From the NCBI GenBank assembly GCA_030998015.1, contig JARWMV010000236.1:1651401-1715400 (forward strand): DNA of 64,000 nucleotides, given 5' to 3'. Each line of letters starts with the position of its first letter. Within the stretch, counting starts at the first letter, position 1. The DNA comes from Ceratorhiza oryzae-sativae. Lineage: Eukaryota; Basidiomycota; Agaricomycetes; Cantharellales; Ceratobasidiaceae. Below are positions 22,052 through 33,417 of this stretch, piece after piece. The notes beneath the pieces are model-generated. The model was not told where the DNA came from. It made no database searches and saw nothing but the letters and a program-made list of their open reading frames with translations. The position numbers were made by a program, and so were the translations under genes.

Positions 22052-23527
22052 ATGGCTGCGATGCAGGTCGATTCGAAACTGGACGTAGGCTCATACATTG
22101 CCACTACGGCCTCTTCTGTACCATCGGAACTACATCCCTTCTTTGAGAAATTTGGGCGACTACACCAGCGAAAGTAAGCGTTCCATTTCGTACCGAGTTG
22201 GCGATAGTTTTATTATTGAACTTGAATTTAACCAGGCTATGGCACCAACTAACTCTAACATTATTCGAGTTTTTGGAACATCCCCAATCTGGCCCGTTCC
22301 AGGTTGACCTTTTCACGAAATTTGTGAGGGACTTTGAGGACAAGCTGAACCAGCTTAAACTGGTCACTATGGGTGTGCGGGTTTCTAAACAACTTGACGG
22401 TATGTGATGCGCCACGCAAGATCTGCACGCGATTAACTATTTGTAGACCCGAACGCTATCCTTACCTTTCTGACTTCACTGCTGGAGAGGATCGACAAGA
22501 AGAAGTCGCGTGAAGCTGGATAATGCTCGTATCGTCCATAGCACATACCAAGCTGATATTCGGAGACCTGGCTGGGACCAAGGTGGACATGGATGCGTGC
22601 CAAAAGCTTTTGGACGATTTAGATGGTGCAGAACCTAGCGTCCATGCAGCATACTATGAGGTTGCTGCCGATTACTACAAGGTACGCTTCGAACTCGCGT
22701 CCGATCTACTAATGCTAGCGTCTAACGACTCTGGGCTATGTAGGCCAAGGCGGATTATGTCCCTTACTACAAGAACTCTTTATTGTATCTCGCATGTGTA
22801 GATGTTGAGGGTGACCTTACGCCCGATCAACGACTAGTGCGGGCGCATGATTTAAGCATCGCTGCACTTCTCGGCGAAACAATCTACAACTTTGGCGAGC
22901 TTCTCCAACACCCTATTCTTGATTCACTCACTGGCACTCCCCACGAGTGGCTGAAGAACCTGTTGTTTGTTTTCAACGAGGGGAATATTGGCAAGTTCGA
23001 GAGTGCTATTCCGCTCTTCCCTCAAGAGGTAAGCGCCCGATCGACTCAGTTGTATTGCGCTATTTAAAACGTTTGATTTGGTACTAGCCAATTCTAGAGG
23101 AAAACCATCCCTTTTTACGACAGAAGATCTGCCTCATGGCCCTTATTGAGTCTGTGTTCAAGCGAATGGGTACCGGTTCCGCGGGGAAAACAATGTCCTT
23201 CCAAACGATAGCAGAAGAGACAAGACTGCCCCAGGACGAAGTCGAACATCTTGTGATGAAGGCTCTCAGGTCAGTTGAATTGTTGCCACCGATTGATTGC
23301 ACCGCTGATCTGGGATATGTGTGCCTGTGTGGACGCGCAGCTTGAAGTTGATACAAGGAACGCTGGATCAAGTCTCGGAGACGGCGACCATTAGTTGGGT
23401 GCAACCACGTGTGTTATCGCGACCGCAGCTTGCTCAGCTTGCTACGCGATTGGACGAGTGGTGTGACAGGATTGACGCTCTTGATGCATTTGTCCAGCTC
23501 CAGACACCCGAACTGTTCGCCCACTGA
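22052..23527 (+). CDS. RPN9: 26S proteasome lid subunit RPN9 (PSMD13)
   Basis: The start (MAAMQVDSKLDVGSYIATT) is followed by LWHQLTLTLFEFL, a TPR-like helical region with AYYEVAADYYKAKADYVPYY, and a PCI domain: NIGKFESAIPLF, RQKICLMALIESVFKR, MSFQTIAEETRLPQDEVEHL, MKALS then LKLIQGTLDQVSETATISWV, and QPRVLSRPQLAQLATRLDEW. RPN9 is a structural subunit of the regulatory-particle lid. The frame breaks at 22517: KKSREA must continue WIMLVSSIAHTKLIFGDL, which needs one more T (CTTGG instead of CTGG). As the rest is perfect I treat this as a sequence error. It converges on THOC7 with about 100 bases between stops. Confidence 0.88.
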
Positions 23528-23628
23528 GTGTTATATAAAATAAAACATAGGGGTATATATACCAAATCGAAGCTGAGCGTGATTTCATTCACTAAGAAAT
23601 GTGACTAAGAAACGCAACGGTTGGAACA

Positions 23629-24753
23629 CTACGCCTCGGACAATTCGCTCGACCCGTCTGATGCCTCGCCTTCTTCCATCTCTTCATCTGCCTTGCGGGA
23701 TTTCGAGCGAGGTTGCTTGCCCCATTTTTCGACATCTTCCACCTCACCGGCCTCTGCTTCCTCGGCAACTTCTCCCATCTCGATATCGTCGTCCCCTTCT
23801 GCCTTGTTTGTTACAGCCGGAAGGGCCAAGGGGGTCGATGGACCAGGCGTTGGAGTGTTCGCGGCTGAATGCAAGGGAACAAACGGTCGTGCCGCTGGGT
23901 TCAAAGGATGGCCTGCAGCAGAGTCTTGCGTGGCTGCTGTCGATGACGCAAGCTCGTTTCCATCTGGTTGTTTTCCCATGAGTCGGAGGGATTGTATTTG
24001 GCTGACAAGTGTGTCGAGTATCGCGCGTCGAGCTGCCAAATTTTCGTTGTGGTCCTCGCGAGCAGCACGGATTGTTGATAGCTCGTCTTCCAGGGCCGCA
24101 ATATCACTACAGCGGGGGAGACCAGGTGGGGACTAGACCAAAACACTCTCGTTAGGAGCTGACTCACGCTGTTAGTTCCGCCCTTGACGGAAAGTCGTTT
24201 ATTTTTTCAGCCACCACGTCGTACTCCTGTTTCCGTTTCCTGAACATTTGCTCTTGCTCGAGCGTGAGGCGAAGGTTGTCGAGGTCCAGCCGTGTTGCGT
24301 CATGTTCCTGGGCTGCGGAACTGCATAAGAAGGGGGAGGGGGGCGAACGGTCTGGAACAGTGTTGCTTACCAATGCTCTCGATCTCGCTGTTGTACTGCT
24401 GCACCTGTCTTGCCTCGGCACCGAGAACGAGTGTCGACTTTTGGATACCGAGCCGAAACGACGCGAGCTCGACCAGAAACTCGTCCCGAGCGTTGTCTAC
24501 TTCTGTTAGACTGACGAGCGTTGCGAGCGAAGGGTCTGTTTCGTTTTGGTAGGATATGTACGCGAAATTAAGAGCTAAATATGACTGAAGCTTCTTTGTG
24601 AGCTTGCGGATGATTCGATCATCGTTTTGGACACGGGCGTGGATAAGCGCGTCTGCAAATGGGTTAGGCGGGGCATGTCTGGGGAGTGGGGGCAACATAC
24701 ACACCTTCTTGCTCTGGGGTGGGCAGTGGGAGGGGGAATTCCTCAGAGGACAT
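23629..24753 (-). CDS. THOC7: THO complex subunit 7 (THOC7/Mft1-like)
   Basis: Exon one gives MSSEEFPLPLPTPEQE, joined by a GT-AG intron to DALIHARVQNDDRIIRKLTK. The central part is a long coiled coil: FLVELASFRLGIQKSTLVLG, then LDLDNLRLTLEQEQMFRKRK, QEYDVVAEKINDFPSRAEL, and AARRAILDTLVSQIQSLRL. This matches Tho7 (pattern EYD-LA-xI-xxPSR). The C-terminal 100 residues are acidic (GEVAEEAEAGEVEDVEKW and beyond) and low in complexity, longer than in animals. THO couples transcription with mRNP packaging and export in the nucleus. Divergent from the hexose transporter gene. Confidence 0.82.
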
Positions 24754-25079
24754 GTGGTGGTTGGGTGGCGGGATTTGTTATGGTAGCCGGAATCCTGGCT
24801 CGAAGCGCTGGTGTAGGGGTCGACGCTGCTTCGGCTCTCGGCGTTGGCCGCGTTGACAGTTGGCCCCTGCAGTTGATTGCCCGAGGCTTAGATGGTTGTC
24901 AGGATAGCCTAGCTATATCTTTGATTCAGAACGTGGGGCCACGAGCTCGGTTCTTGCTAAACCCATCACAGGGTCGATCGTCGCCTGTCCGTTGAAACGT
25001 CGTTATAAGCCCCGCATCCATGGCGTTTTACTAGCCTCCTCATACCTCCCCATCTCTTGTCGTCGACGAGCTTTCGCCC
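24754..25079. other. Divergent promoter region, THOC7 / sugar transporter
   Basis: Holds the promoters of both genes. A plus-strand frame over this area is the complement of THOC7 exon one and its upstream region, not a gene. Confidence 0.45.
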
Positions 25080-26973
25080 ATGCTCCCAGCAATCGATCGG
25101 CGCGACGTTGTCTCCATAGGCCTCCTGGCCTTTGCCAGTCTCGGAGGCTTTATTATGGGGTTTGATACCTCGGTCATCAGTGGAATCAAGGAGCTGCCGG
25201 TACGCCCACTCTCATCTGGTATTGTCCTGTGCACATCTGACCGAGGACAACAGGCGTGGCTGGAGCATTTTGGACACCTCACCGAGACCGGCACTTACGC
25301 GCTCACTACCTCCAACGAGTCGCTCGTGGTCTCAATTTTGAGTGCGGGGACGTTTTTTGGCGCACTGTCTTCGGTGGGATCAAAGTTTTTTCCTGGCCCA
25401 AATCCAACAACTTACCGCGCTTTGACAGGGGATCTTCGCGGACAACTTTGGCCGGCGGGCCGGCATTATTGCGAGCTCGATCCTTTCTCAGCGGGGGTTG
25501 CAATCCAAGTTGCCTCACCCAACCTCCGTGCGTTTGTTGGCAAGTCATCGCGGCGTTAATTTCACGACCCTTGCTAAACCACCATTCCAGCTGGTCGAGC
25601 AATCACTGGATATGGTCTTGGCGCTCTGCTGACGTTTGTTCCGATGTACCAGTCGGAGTGGTACGTACCAGCTCTCGCGCCATGTTCTTCGTTCGCAAGC
25701 TGACCGCATGCCACCAGTGCTCACAAGTCGATCCGGGGCGCAGTCATTACTTGCAGCCAATTGTCCACGACGATTGGTCTGCTGATTGCTGCCATAGCCA
25801 ACCAAGGGGCAACCAAGATAAAGGGTGCACGTTCCTGGCGGGTACCAATTGCGATTCAGATCGCCTTTGCCGGTGTTCTAGCTCTCGGGATGCTCTTCCT
25901 TCCCGAGTCTCCTCGATATTATGTCAAGCGTGGCCGGCGCGAGGAAGGACTCAAGGCGCTGTCTCGACTGAGGCAACGGCCAGCGACTGACTTGGATGTC
26001 ATTGAGGAATTCGATGAGATCGTCAAGAGCGCCGAGCTCGACTCGGCGATGACTCGGTCTGGATACTTGGATTGCTTCAAGCAGGGTACCGTAAAAACAA
26101 GGACACGGGTGTTGACTGGCCTCGGTTTCTTGGGTGCTCAACAGTTGACCGGTACGTCTAGAGATTGCCTATCCTGTCATCTTACCAACTGATCCCATAG
26201 GCATCAACTTTATCTTCTACTACGGCACGACTTTCTTCGTCAGGGCTGGCATTAACGACCCTTTTCTTATTAGCGTTCTTATCAATGTTGTCAACGTTGT
26301 CTCGACTCTCCCGGCCTTTGTTCTCATCGACAAGGTCGGTCGCCGGCCTCTGCTTATCTGGGGAGCCCTATGGATGGCCATCTGTCAGCTGATCATCGGT
26401 GCGGCGGGCGTCACGATCTCGACTTCGAACGGAACCGGCCAACGTGTGCTCGTCGCGTTCGTCTTTCTCTACGTCGCAGCCTTTGCCGTAGCTGGGGACC
26501 CGTCGCATGGGTGGTAAACGCCGAGCTGTTCCCTCTTTCCGTGCGCGCCAAGGCGATGTCCATGACTGGCGCAACCAATTGGGCAGTGAATTTCGGTATC
26601 GGATACTCGGTTCCTTATTTGGTCAACGATGGCCCTGGCAATGCTGGCCTTGGAGTGCGAGTGTACTTCCTATGGGGGAGCTTGTGCATGCTGTGCTTCG
26701 TCTTTGCATGTGAGTGGAGCGCTCGGGCATCCATGGTCGGCTACTGACTTGGTGCGCGTAGATTTCTTCATCCCTGAGACCAAGGGCTTGTCCCTCGAAC
26801 AAGTGGATCAACTGTTCCTTAACTCGACCCCTCGCACGTCTTCGGCGTATCGTGCACAGCTGCTTGCCACTGCCAAATCCGATCTGGCTTCTGATGCGCT
26901 CCCCACGCTACGTCACTCTATCTCTGCTACTTCGAGCGACCCTGAAAAATCCAACGAGAAGGAATCGATTTAG
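25080..26973 (+). CDS. Hexose-type sugar transporter, major facilitator superfamily
   Basis: Begins MLPAIDRRDVVSIGLLAFAS with GGFIMGFDTSVISG, the first helix motif of sugar porters. Downstream: GIFADNFGRRAG, GRAITGYGLGALLTFVPMYQ, LPESPRYYVKRGRREEG, RVLTGLGFLGAQQLTGINFI, DKVGRRPL, WGPVAWVVNAELFPLSVRAK and FFIPETKGLSLEQVDQLF, all diagnostic of the family. Twelve helices are expected. The protein should sit in the plasma membrane and import hexoses with protons. Two single-base losses: 25484-25486 (IL must continue FSAGVAIQVAS; one T short) and 26493 (AVA must continue WGPVAW; one T short). Introns include one that splits QSE/CAHKSIRG at about 25661-25718. Confidence 0.87.
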
Positions 26974-27259
26974 AATGGAGATCTATGTGGGTTGTACATA
27001 GATACACTGCATTTTATTTTTTGGGGGCTAAATACACAAGAGTGTTTTTGTTTAATCGTCTGTCTTTTTGGTGAATTTGTTGTTGCTATCGCTGTCAGCT
27101 GTGTTTTTCGCAATCTGCATTCTTTACACGCAAACCACACTAGCTTGTGATGTTTGTTATCCCGACAATACAATATCTCTTGACAAGCAAGATTGTCACA
27201 AGTGGTTCAGTCCAGCTGACCATCCACATTAAATCATGTGCGGGGCTCTACTCAAAGAT

Positions 27260-29179
27260 CTACTGAGCAAGATCCTTGCGCTGTCGCTTGGGCCCGCTTC
27301 TCGCAGCATTCGTAGCAGCAGTGCTTGTAGAGACACGGAGACCGAACGTTTTCGCTAATTACTATACATGTCAGCATACCGCAAGCCCAAAAGGAGAAAC
27401 GAAATTTGTTTTGGAAATAAAATTAAAAAGGAGATAACGGCTGATCATCTAACCTGTTTCTCTCCAGGTGTCCGACTCCTCCCCTTTTTGGTGTTGGGAT
27501 TATTGCTAGGCGTAGCTGAGCCCTCGCGATCTGGATTCTCGAGCTGCTCTATTCGGGCTTTTTGAACTTGCAACTCGTGCTTGGTTCGATCAAGCGTCCG
27601 TTTGACGTCCACCACACCCAGCGCTGCAGCTTGCAGACTCTCCAACTTTTCAATGTTCGCGCGAGTGGGCATGACGAGTCGGTCGTGCGAGAGTCCGAGT
27701 TCGGCGACGATGGTGTGGACTCCGGTCGAGGCTCGGACCGTAGGTATGCGAGAGGATCGGACGTGGGCTGCGACGTGGCCTGATTTTGTCGGATTTGTCG
27801 GTGGGTCGACGCGAGTGATGCAGTTGAGAAGATCTAGAGCGACGAGGTTAGCGCTGGTGGGATAGGAAAGAGCTGAACGCTTACCGCTTGCAGCCAGCTT
27901 TGCGTCGGTTTTTCGTCCTTTGTTGGAAGTACTCAGTCCGAGCAGCGCAAGGCTGTTGGATCCAGGAGTGCCTGGGGCATCCACGTCCATTCCACTGGCG
28001 CTGACGCTCGTATCCCTTCGTTTCTTTTTCTTTTCCTGTGTAACGGCGCCGGCGGCCACACTTCCCGGACCGGTGGTAAAGTAATCCGGGTCAACGTTCA
28101 AATTAGCCAGGCCGGACTCTAATCCACCAAGAGTACGAAGAATCTCTTCGCGGTCTCGAGCAAAACGCGCTTCGTTTTGTTGTAGGCGTTTCATTTCGAC
28201 GTATAGGGCCTCTTCTTCTGCGATCTGGGCTGGCGTACGGTTGAATAGACCACGGAGGTATTCTTTCCTGGTCGTCTCGCGGTCTGAAAGTATTGGAATG
28301 AAAGGATGTGGGGAGTAGTCTGGGATAGATACCTTTATCGTAGTTGAATGAGCTGAGCATTTGTGCCTTGGTCGCTTCGTCTCCGCCCCATGGTCGTGTG
28401 CGCAAGAGTTTTCGACAAATGCCGTAGTATCGATGTTTCAAGTCCTGGCCGTTTCTGTTATTCTTATTTCGCGAGAAAAAAGTTTGTTTGTCGCCTACCT
28501 CGACTGAGCGCTCGACACCTCCAGGGAAATCGTATCGGTCGTGCATCACAAAGAACCGAACGTCGTATTCGCGAGCCATATTGAAGAGATAGTCTGTTTC
28601 CCTCGAGACCACTCGGCGTCTGACAACCAATGTTAATTCGAGCGCTAGATGAGAGACAATGGAGCCGCACCTTGAAGGTGTTTATTATACTCATCTGTGG
28701 AGTAGACGTACACTGCTGGTGGGACATTATACTTTTCAAACTGGTAGGCTTGGTGTGCCTCAGATGGGGTGCAACGGAGCGCTGGGGTCATACTACTTTC
28801 TTCAGGTTCTGGCGGTACTTTGACCCAGTGGCTGAGCTTTAAGCTGTCTTTTCTAGCACCATTTGCGCATTCTCGCCATTCCCTGATTCGCGACTCAGTA
28901 GTCTCTTCAACGCCAGTGCCGACCGTTCACTGACCATTTGGTTGCGGGTTTCTCAGGTTTCGGGGCGTTCTTTTTTCCAAAAGTGGGCTTTTGTTTCAGT
29001 TTGGGCCCCGCATATTGCTGAACCAGAGTGGGCGAGTTGTCGCCAATGAGAGCATAGACTTCGCGAGATATCCCGTCGGGCTTCTTTGGTGCGTTGGAAG
29101 TGAGTTTTCTTGGAGCTGCCGCAGAGGTGCTAGCAGCTGGAAGCGCGAGAATGTCCCGGACGTCTGCAGAGGAAGCCAT
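27260..29179 (-). CDS. SWC4: SWR1/NuA4 subunit SWC4 (DMAP1)
   Basis: MASSADVRDILALPAAS is the typical DMAP1 opening, followed by KPDGISREVYALIGD. The SANT-like part appears as TDYLFNMAREYDVRFFVMHD then RYDFPGGVERSVE, DLKHRYYGICRKLLRTRP. The C-terminal half has coiled coil and the DMAP1 region LANLNVDPDYFTTGP onward. SWC4 links chromatin remodelling (H2A.Z exchange) and histone acetylation complexes in the nucleus. The last exon (about 27260-27353) best reads KTFGLRVSTSTAATNAARSG and on to DLAQ stop, but the join is out by one base at the TTTT run 27349-27352; one extra base would fix it. Otherwise the tail reads differently and stops about 30 bases further. Confidence 0.85.
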
Positions 29180-29338
29180 GTGGCTACGGCTGTGGATGTC
29201 GTCGTTGCTCTAGCAAGGTGCGAGCGGTAGACCCTTGAACGTGCGTTCGATGAGCTAAGCGCCCAGGGTCCTCTTCGCGTCATTTGGTGTTTCCCATCGT
29301 CCGTGACTGTGAATTCTTCCTTTCCTCGCTTCACCAAA

Positions 29339-29947
29339 ATGTCGACCCAGCCGTTGTTGCAGCGCACAGCCCAGAAAAGAATTGCGCTCCCCGTGAGGGT
29401 TGAGCCCAAGGTGTTTTTTGCCAATGAGCGCACGTTTTTGTCGTGGTTGCATTTCACGGTCGTGTTGGGTGGTCTGGCGGTTGGATTGCTGAATTTTGGA
29501 GACAAGGTTGGTCGCTGGGTCCTCGAGTTCGAATAGAGGTGCCCATTTGAATTGTTTATTTTGTACAGGTCGGAAGGATTAGTGCTGGAATGTTCTCGTT
29601 CGTTGGTAAGCTTTGCTATGTTGGAGTGTCGAGGTGCTCAGGCTGAAATGCTCGCAACGCAGCTATGGCGGTTATGATCTATGCCCTTGTGACATATCAC
29701 TGGCGAGCTTCCGCGATTGCGAGACGTGGCTCTGGTCCGTATGACGACCGCCTCGGACCGGTGAGTTGCAGCAGATTGGATTGTGCGTTGGAGCTTGTGC
29801 TAATTTGTACTGGCTGGTAGACTATTCTGTGTATCGCTCTGATGGGTAAGTTTCAGAATTTGAAACATGGGCGATTCAACTGAATATAGATTGCTCCGCA
29901 CAGCTGCTATCATCGTCAACTTTGTGTTGCGGTTCACCGAGGCGTAA
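29339..29947 (+). CDS. VTC1: Vacuolar transporter chaperone subunit VTC1
   Basis: [20 protein letters not shown] is followed by [20 protein letters not shown], the invariant VTC/DUF202 block, then helix one ([15 protein letters not shown]), helix two ([20 protein letters not shown]), [19 protein letters not shown], and a last helix [17 protein letters not shown] ending TEA. Five exons; the last intron must use the AG just before CTGCTATC (about 29902) to give [10 protein letters not shown]1 is a small membrane subunit of the vacuolar polyphosphate polymerase complex. It is head to head with SWC4, with only about 160 bases between starts. Confidence 0.93.
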
Positions 29948-30556
29948 ACCTTTCAACGCCTAATTTTCAAATTCCTCCGTCAGCTTCCAACTCTTCTTCG
30001 TCGAGAAGGCCGAGTGTGTGTGTGTAATGTTCTATGTATTGCAATGGATCGTGGACCACCTGTCTTGAGAGAACAAGTTGGGCTATCACGTGCAGATAAG
30101 CTACGATCGGGCGAAAAGAAATGCTCCGGCCGATGAATCTCGCGCGTCGCACAGTGTGGCCAGATGGTTCCACTGCAAGAATGCCCTTGGGACGACTGCG
30201 AGAGCCCATGCTGCATAACCCCTATAGGTCACGTGAGACTCGGAACCAAGCAGTGATCAGTGCCACTCTGCTGGTTGGAGGGGTTCACAACGCCGCAACG
30301 ACCAAGACACACCTGTAGCCGACCACGACAGGGGTCTGCATATTCTCTCCGCCTCAGCGCCGTCCGAGCCCTCGCCGGGAACGACAGTTTGCAGGTGCGT
30401 TGGCAGTTGCTCGGTGGTGCTGGCATTCGGGTGCGGGGTGCTGACTTGTCCCCAGCCTCATTGCTCATTGTTCCCAGATACCTACCACGTCAGATCGGCG
30501 GCTTATAGCCAGCACAGACACCCATACTAGCTTCCACCTCCCCCCCTCCCCCCACC
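29948..30556. other. Spacer upstream of the F-box/LRR gene
   Basis: About 610 bases. Contains the VTC1 3' region and the promoter and pyrimidine-rich leader of the GRR1-like gene (C-rich run at 30538-30555). Several overlapping frames of 60-80 codons on both strands have no recognisable content. Confidence 0.45.
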
Positions 30557-33237
30557 ATGTTCATCTCGTCCAGTCGGCCGACCGCTTCGCCAGCGATATC
30601 TGCCACCTCCGTCTCAGATGACGAGGAAGATCTCGAGAACTCGGCGTTTTACCTCGACGGCGACAACAAGGGCCGCCTGCTCCCTGCCCAATTCTCCCAC
30701 CGCCTCAATTCGCTCTCCATCTCCGAATCCCAGCACACGTCTGCGCTCTCGCTCGCCAACGCCATTCCCGCCGAGGTGCTCATCCACATCTTCCGCCTGA
30801 TCCCCCTGCTCAAGGATCTGTATGCGTGCCTGCTCGTCTCGCGTGCCTGGTGCTCGTGTGCGGTCGAGTTGCTATGGCACAAGCCCGTCGTGAACAAGAT
30901 GAGCTCGCTCTACAAGCTCCTCAAGTCGCTCGAGGACTCCCATGCCACGTTCCGGTATGCATCGTTTGTGCGCAGGCTCAACCTCATGACGTTCGCCTCC
31001 GACTTGACCGATACGGTCGCGTCCCGGATCGCTGGCTGTACCCGCCTCGAGCGTCTGACACTCGTCGGGTGCTCTGCGCTCACAGACGAGTCACTCGAAG
31101 CCATTCTCAGTGGAATGCCACACCTTGTCGCGCTTGACCTAACCGGTGTCTCTTCGGTCACGGACAGGAGCATTACTGCGCTCGCACGCACAGCTTCCAA
31201 GCTTCAGGGCATCAACCTGGGCGGATGTAGGCACGTCACCGACGAAGGCGTTAGCCAACTCGCGACTCACTGCACCCTTCTCCGGCGGGTCAAACTGGCG
31301 GGCTTGCTCGTCACCAACCGTAGCGTCATTCACTTAGCCAAGAGCTGTCCACTCTTACTCGAAATGGATCTCAACGGTTGCACAGCGATTAGCAATCCGG
31401 CCATCCGAGAACTCTGGACGTGTTCGCGACACATACGTGAACTCAAGCTGGGCCTCATCGGATCTGCTCTGACTGACGACGCATTCCCTGCTCCAGCTGA
31501 TCCGCAAGCACCCAGGATGATCGCTGCCAGCTCGGAGCCGCAACCCTTTATCCCTGTTGACACCTCTTTGAACACCGTTCGCAGCTTCGAGCATCTCCGT
31601 ATACTCGACCTCACGGGCTGCACATCCCTCACCGATACAGCCGTAGAAGGCATCATTTCCGTCGCGCCCAAGATCCGAAACTTGGTTCTGGCCAAATGCG
31701 CGTTGTTGACTGACGTCGCGATTGCCAGCGTATGCAAACTCGGGCGCTATTTGCATTACCTCCATCTGGGCCATGTTAGTCTGTGAGTTTCAGCCTTTTC
31801 GGTTTGGTTGATAATCCGGCTAATATCGGACTGTTTTGATAGCATCACAGACGCTGCGGTAATCCAGCTGGCCCGGACGTGTACGCGCCTTCGATACGTG
31901 GATCTAGCGTGTGAGTTTAATCATTATTTGTCTCCTTGGCGTGGTTGCTGATGCGGTCCCTGAATAGGTTGCACTCAGCTCACAGACTTGTCCGTAACCG
32001 AACTTGCAACGCTCGTGAAATTGAGGCGAATTGGGCTTGTCCGAGTTGTAAACCTGACGGACCAGGCCGTATTTGCGTTGTCCGAGCGACAATCGTCGCT
32101 TGAGCGCATTCATCTGTCGTACTGCGAGCAGGTCACGATCCCTGCTATTCATTTCTTGTTGCAGAGGCTGCACAAGTTGACGCATCTCAGTTTGACGGGT
32201 ATTCCGGCATTCAGGCGGGAAGAACTCCAGAGATTCTGCAGGACACCACCTAGGGTACGCCCCTTACCTTGCTCTATTCGGGTGTTTTGGCTCTCGGCCG
32301 TGTGGCCGATGCTGATCCTGTTTTCTTTTAGGAATTTAATCCCAGCCAACGCGCGGCCTTTTGCGTCTATTCAGGCAAGGGCGTTGCGGATTTGCGCAGG
32401 TACCTGGAATATCTGAGCTCCACGCTTGATGGGATGCATGGACCACTCACGTCGGATACGGAAGATGAAGGGGATGATGACGACATCTCTCAACTGGAAG
32501 ATTTTATCACGTACCCTCAGATGCCGAATACCCAAGGGGCTCATCCGAATGTGGCTCAAGGCCACCATTCCCCCAACAACCAAGGGGGTGCCGGAGCCTC
32601 GCACCATGTTGTGACATCGAACGCCAGTGTCCAGAACACTCTATCCGTCGAATCAACCGGTCAAGAATCTGGGGCCATATATGCGCCTCAGCCGTTTCGA
32701 CCTACCGAGTCGAGTTCGCCGACATTGACGGTCGTACCTGGTAGCTCCCGTCGTGTCTTGTCGGGCAATTCCTCAGCCTCGTCCGTCGGAATCAGTACCC
32801 CCGACCTCGTGTTTGCAGAAGGCGGCGCGTCGCTGCATTCGGCATCGACCATCCGGGCGGCCCATCGACATAATACTTCGCCCGAGCCAATGAGCGTGAC
32901 CCATCCGGTTTACTTTGCGTCAACATCCCAACACCATGTGATCGATCCCAGGCAGCCAGAACCCGCCGCCCTTCCTGGAGACCGAGCTCTGGAGAACAGC
33001 GTGCGGGAGGCGCTGACTGCTGGTGAGAATATCGAGGGGTATCTGGTCGTGCCTGAGCCGGGAGGGAGTGACACGGATACACCTGCGAGCACGAGTGCTG
33101 GCCCTAGTTCGAGTACCAATGCAGGGCAAAGCAGAGGGCGCTTACGAATGTTGAGGGGTGTGGCTGATTATGCGAATGCGTTGCCTTGGCGGAAAGCTAA
33201 TCGGAGGCATGAAGGGGACGGAGAAGGGGGTCAATAG
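30557..33237 (+). CDS. GRR1: GRR1-like F-box and leucine-rich-repeat protein (SCF ubiquitin ligase substrate receptor)
   Basis: The F-box lies at residues about 72-115 (AIPAEVLIHIFRLIPLLKDL then YACLLVSRAWCSCAVELLWH). At least twelve cysteine-containing LRRs follow, such as CTRLERLTLVGCSALTDESL, LVALDLTGVSSVTDRSI, LQGINLGGCRHVTDEGVSQL and LEMDLNGCTAISNPAI. After the repeats comes REFNPSQRAAFCVYSGKGVA then DLRRYLEYL, a block conserved in Grr1 proteins, and an acidic then Ser-rich tail. Grr1 binds Skp1 and sends phosphorylated targets (G1 cyclins, nutrient regulators) for ubiquitination. Four exons: first 30557-31782, then about 31842-31911, 31969-32253 and 32332-33237; all joins keep frame. 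Confidence 0.93.
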
Positions 33238-33417
33238 TACGGACACGCAGAATGCAATTCAGTAAACCAAGTTAGTTGTAATGTAGCCTTCTCCCCTTTT
33301 TTTTTTGTGTGACTAGCTGGAAGAAGGCATATTGTATTCGCTTAGCCTTTTTTTTTTTCGCGCTTTGTAAGTGGAGGGTATACAAGATAGTTTTTTTTTT
33401 CCTCCGCAGGATGTGGT

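Noticed and set aside
24627..24995. 122-codon plus-strand frame over the THOC7 start
   Set aside because: It is the complement of THOC7 exons and promoter, with no support of its own.
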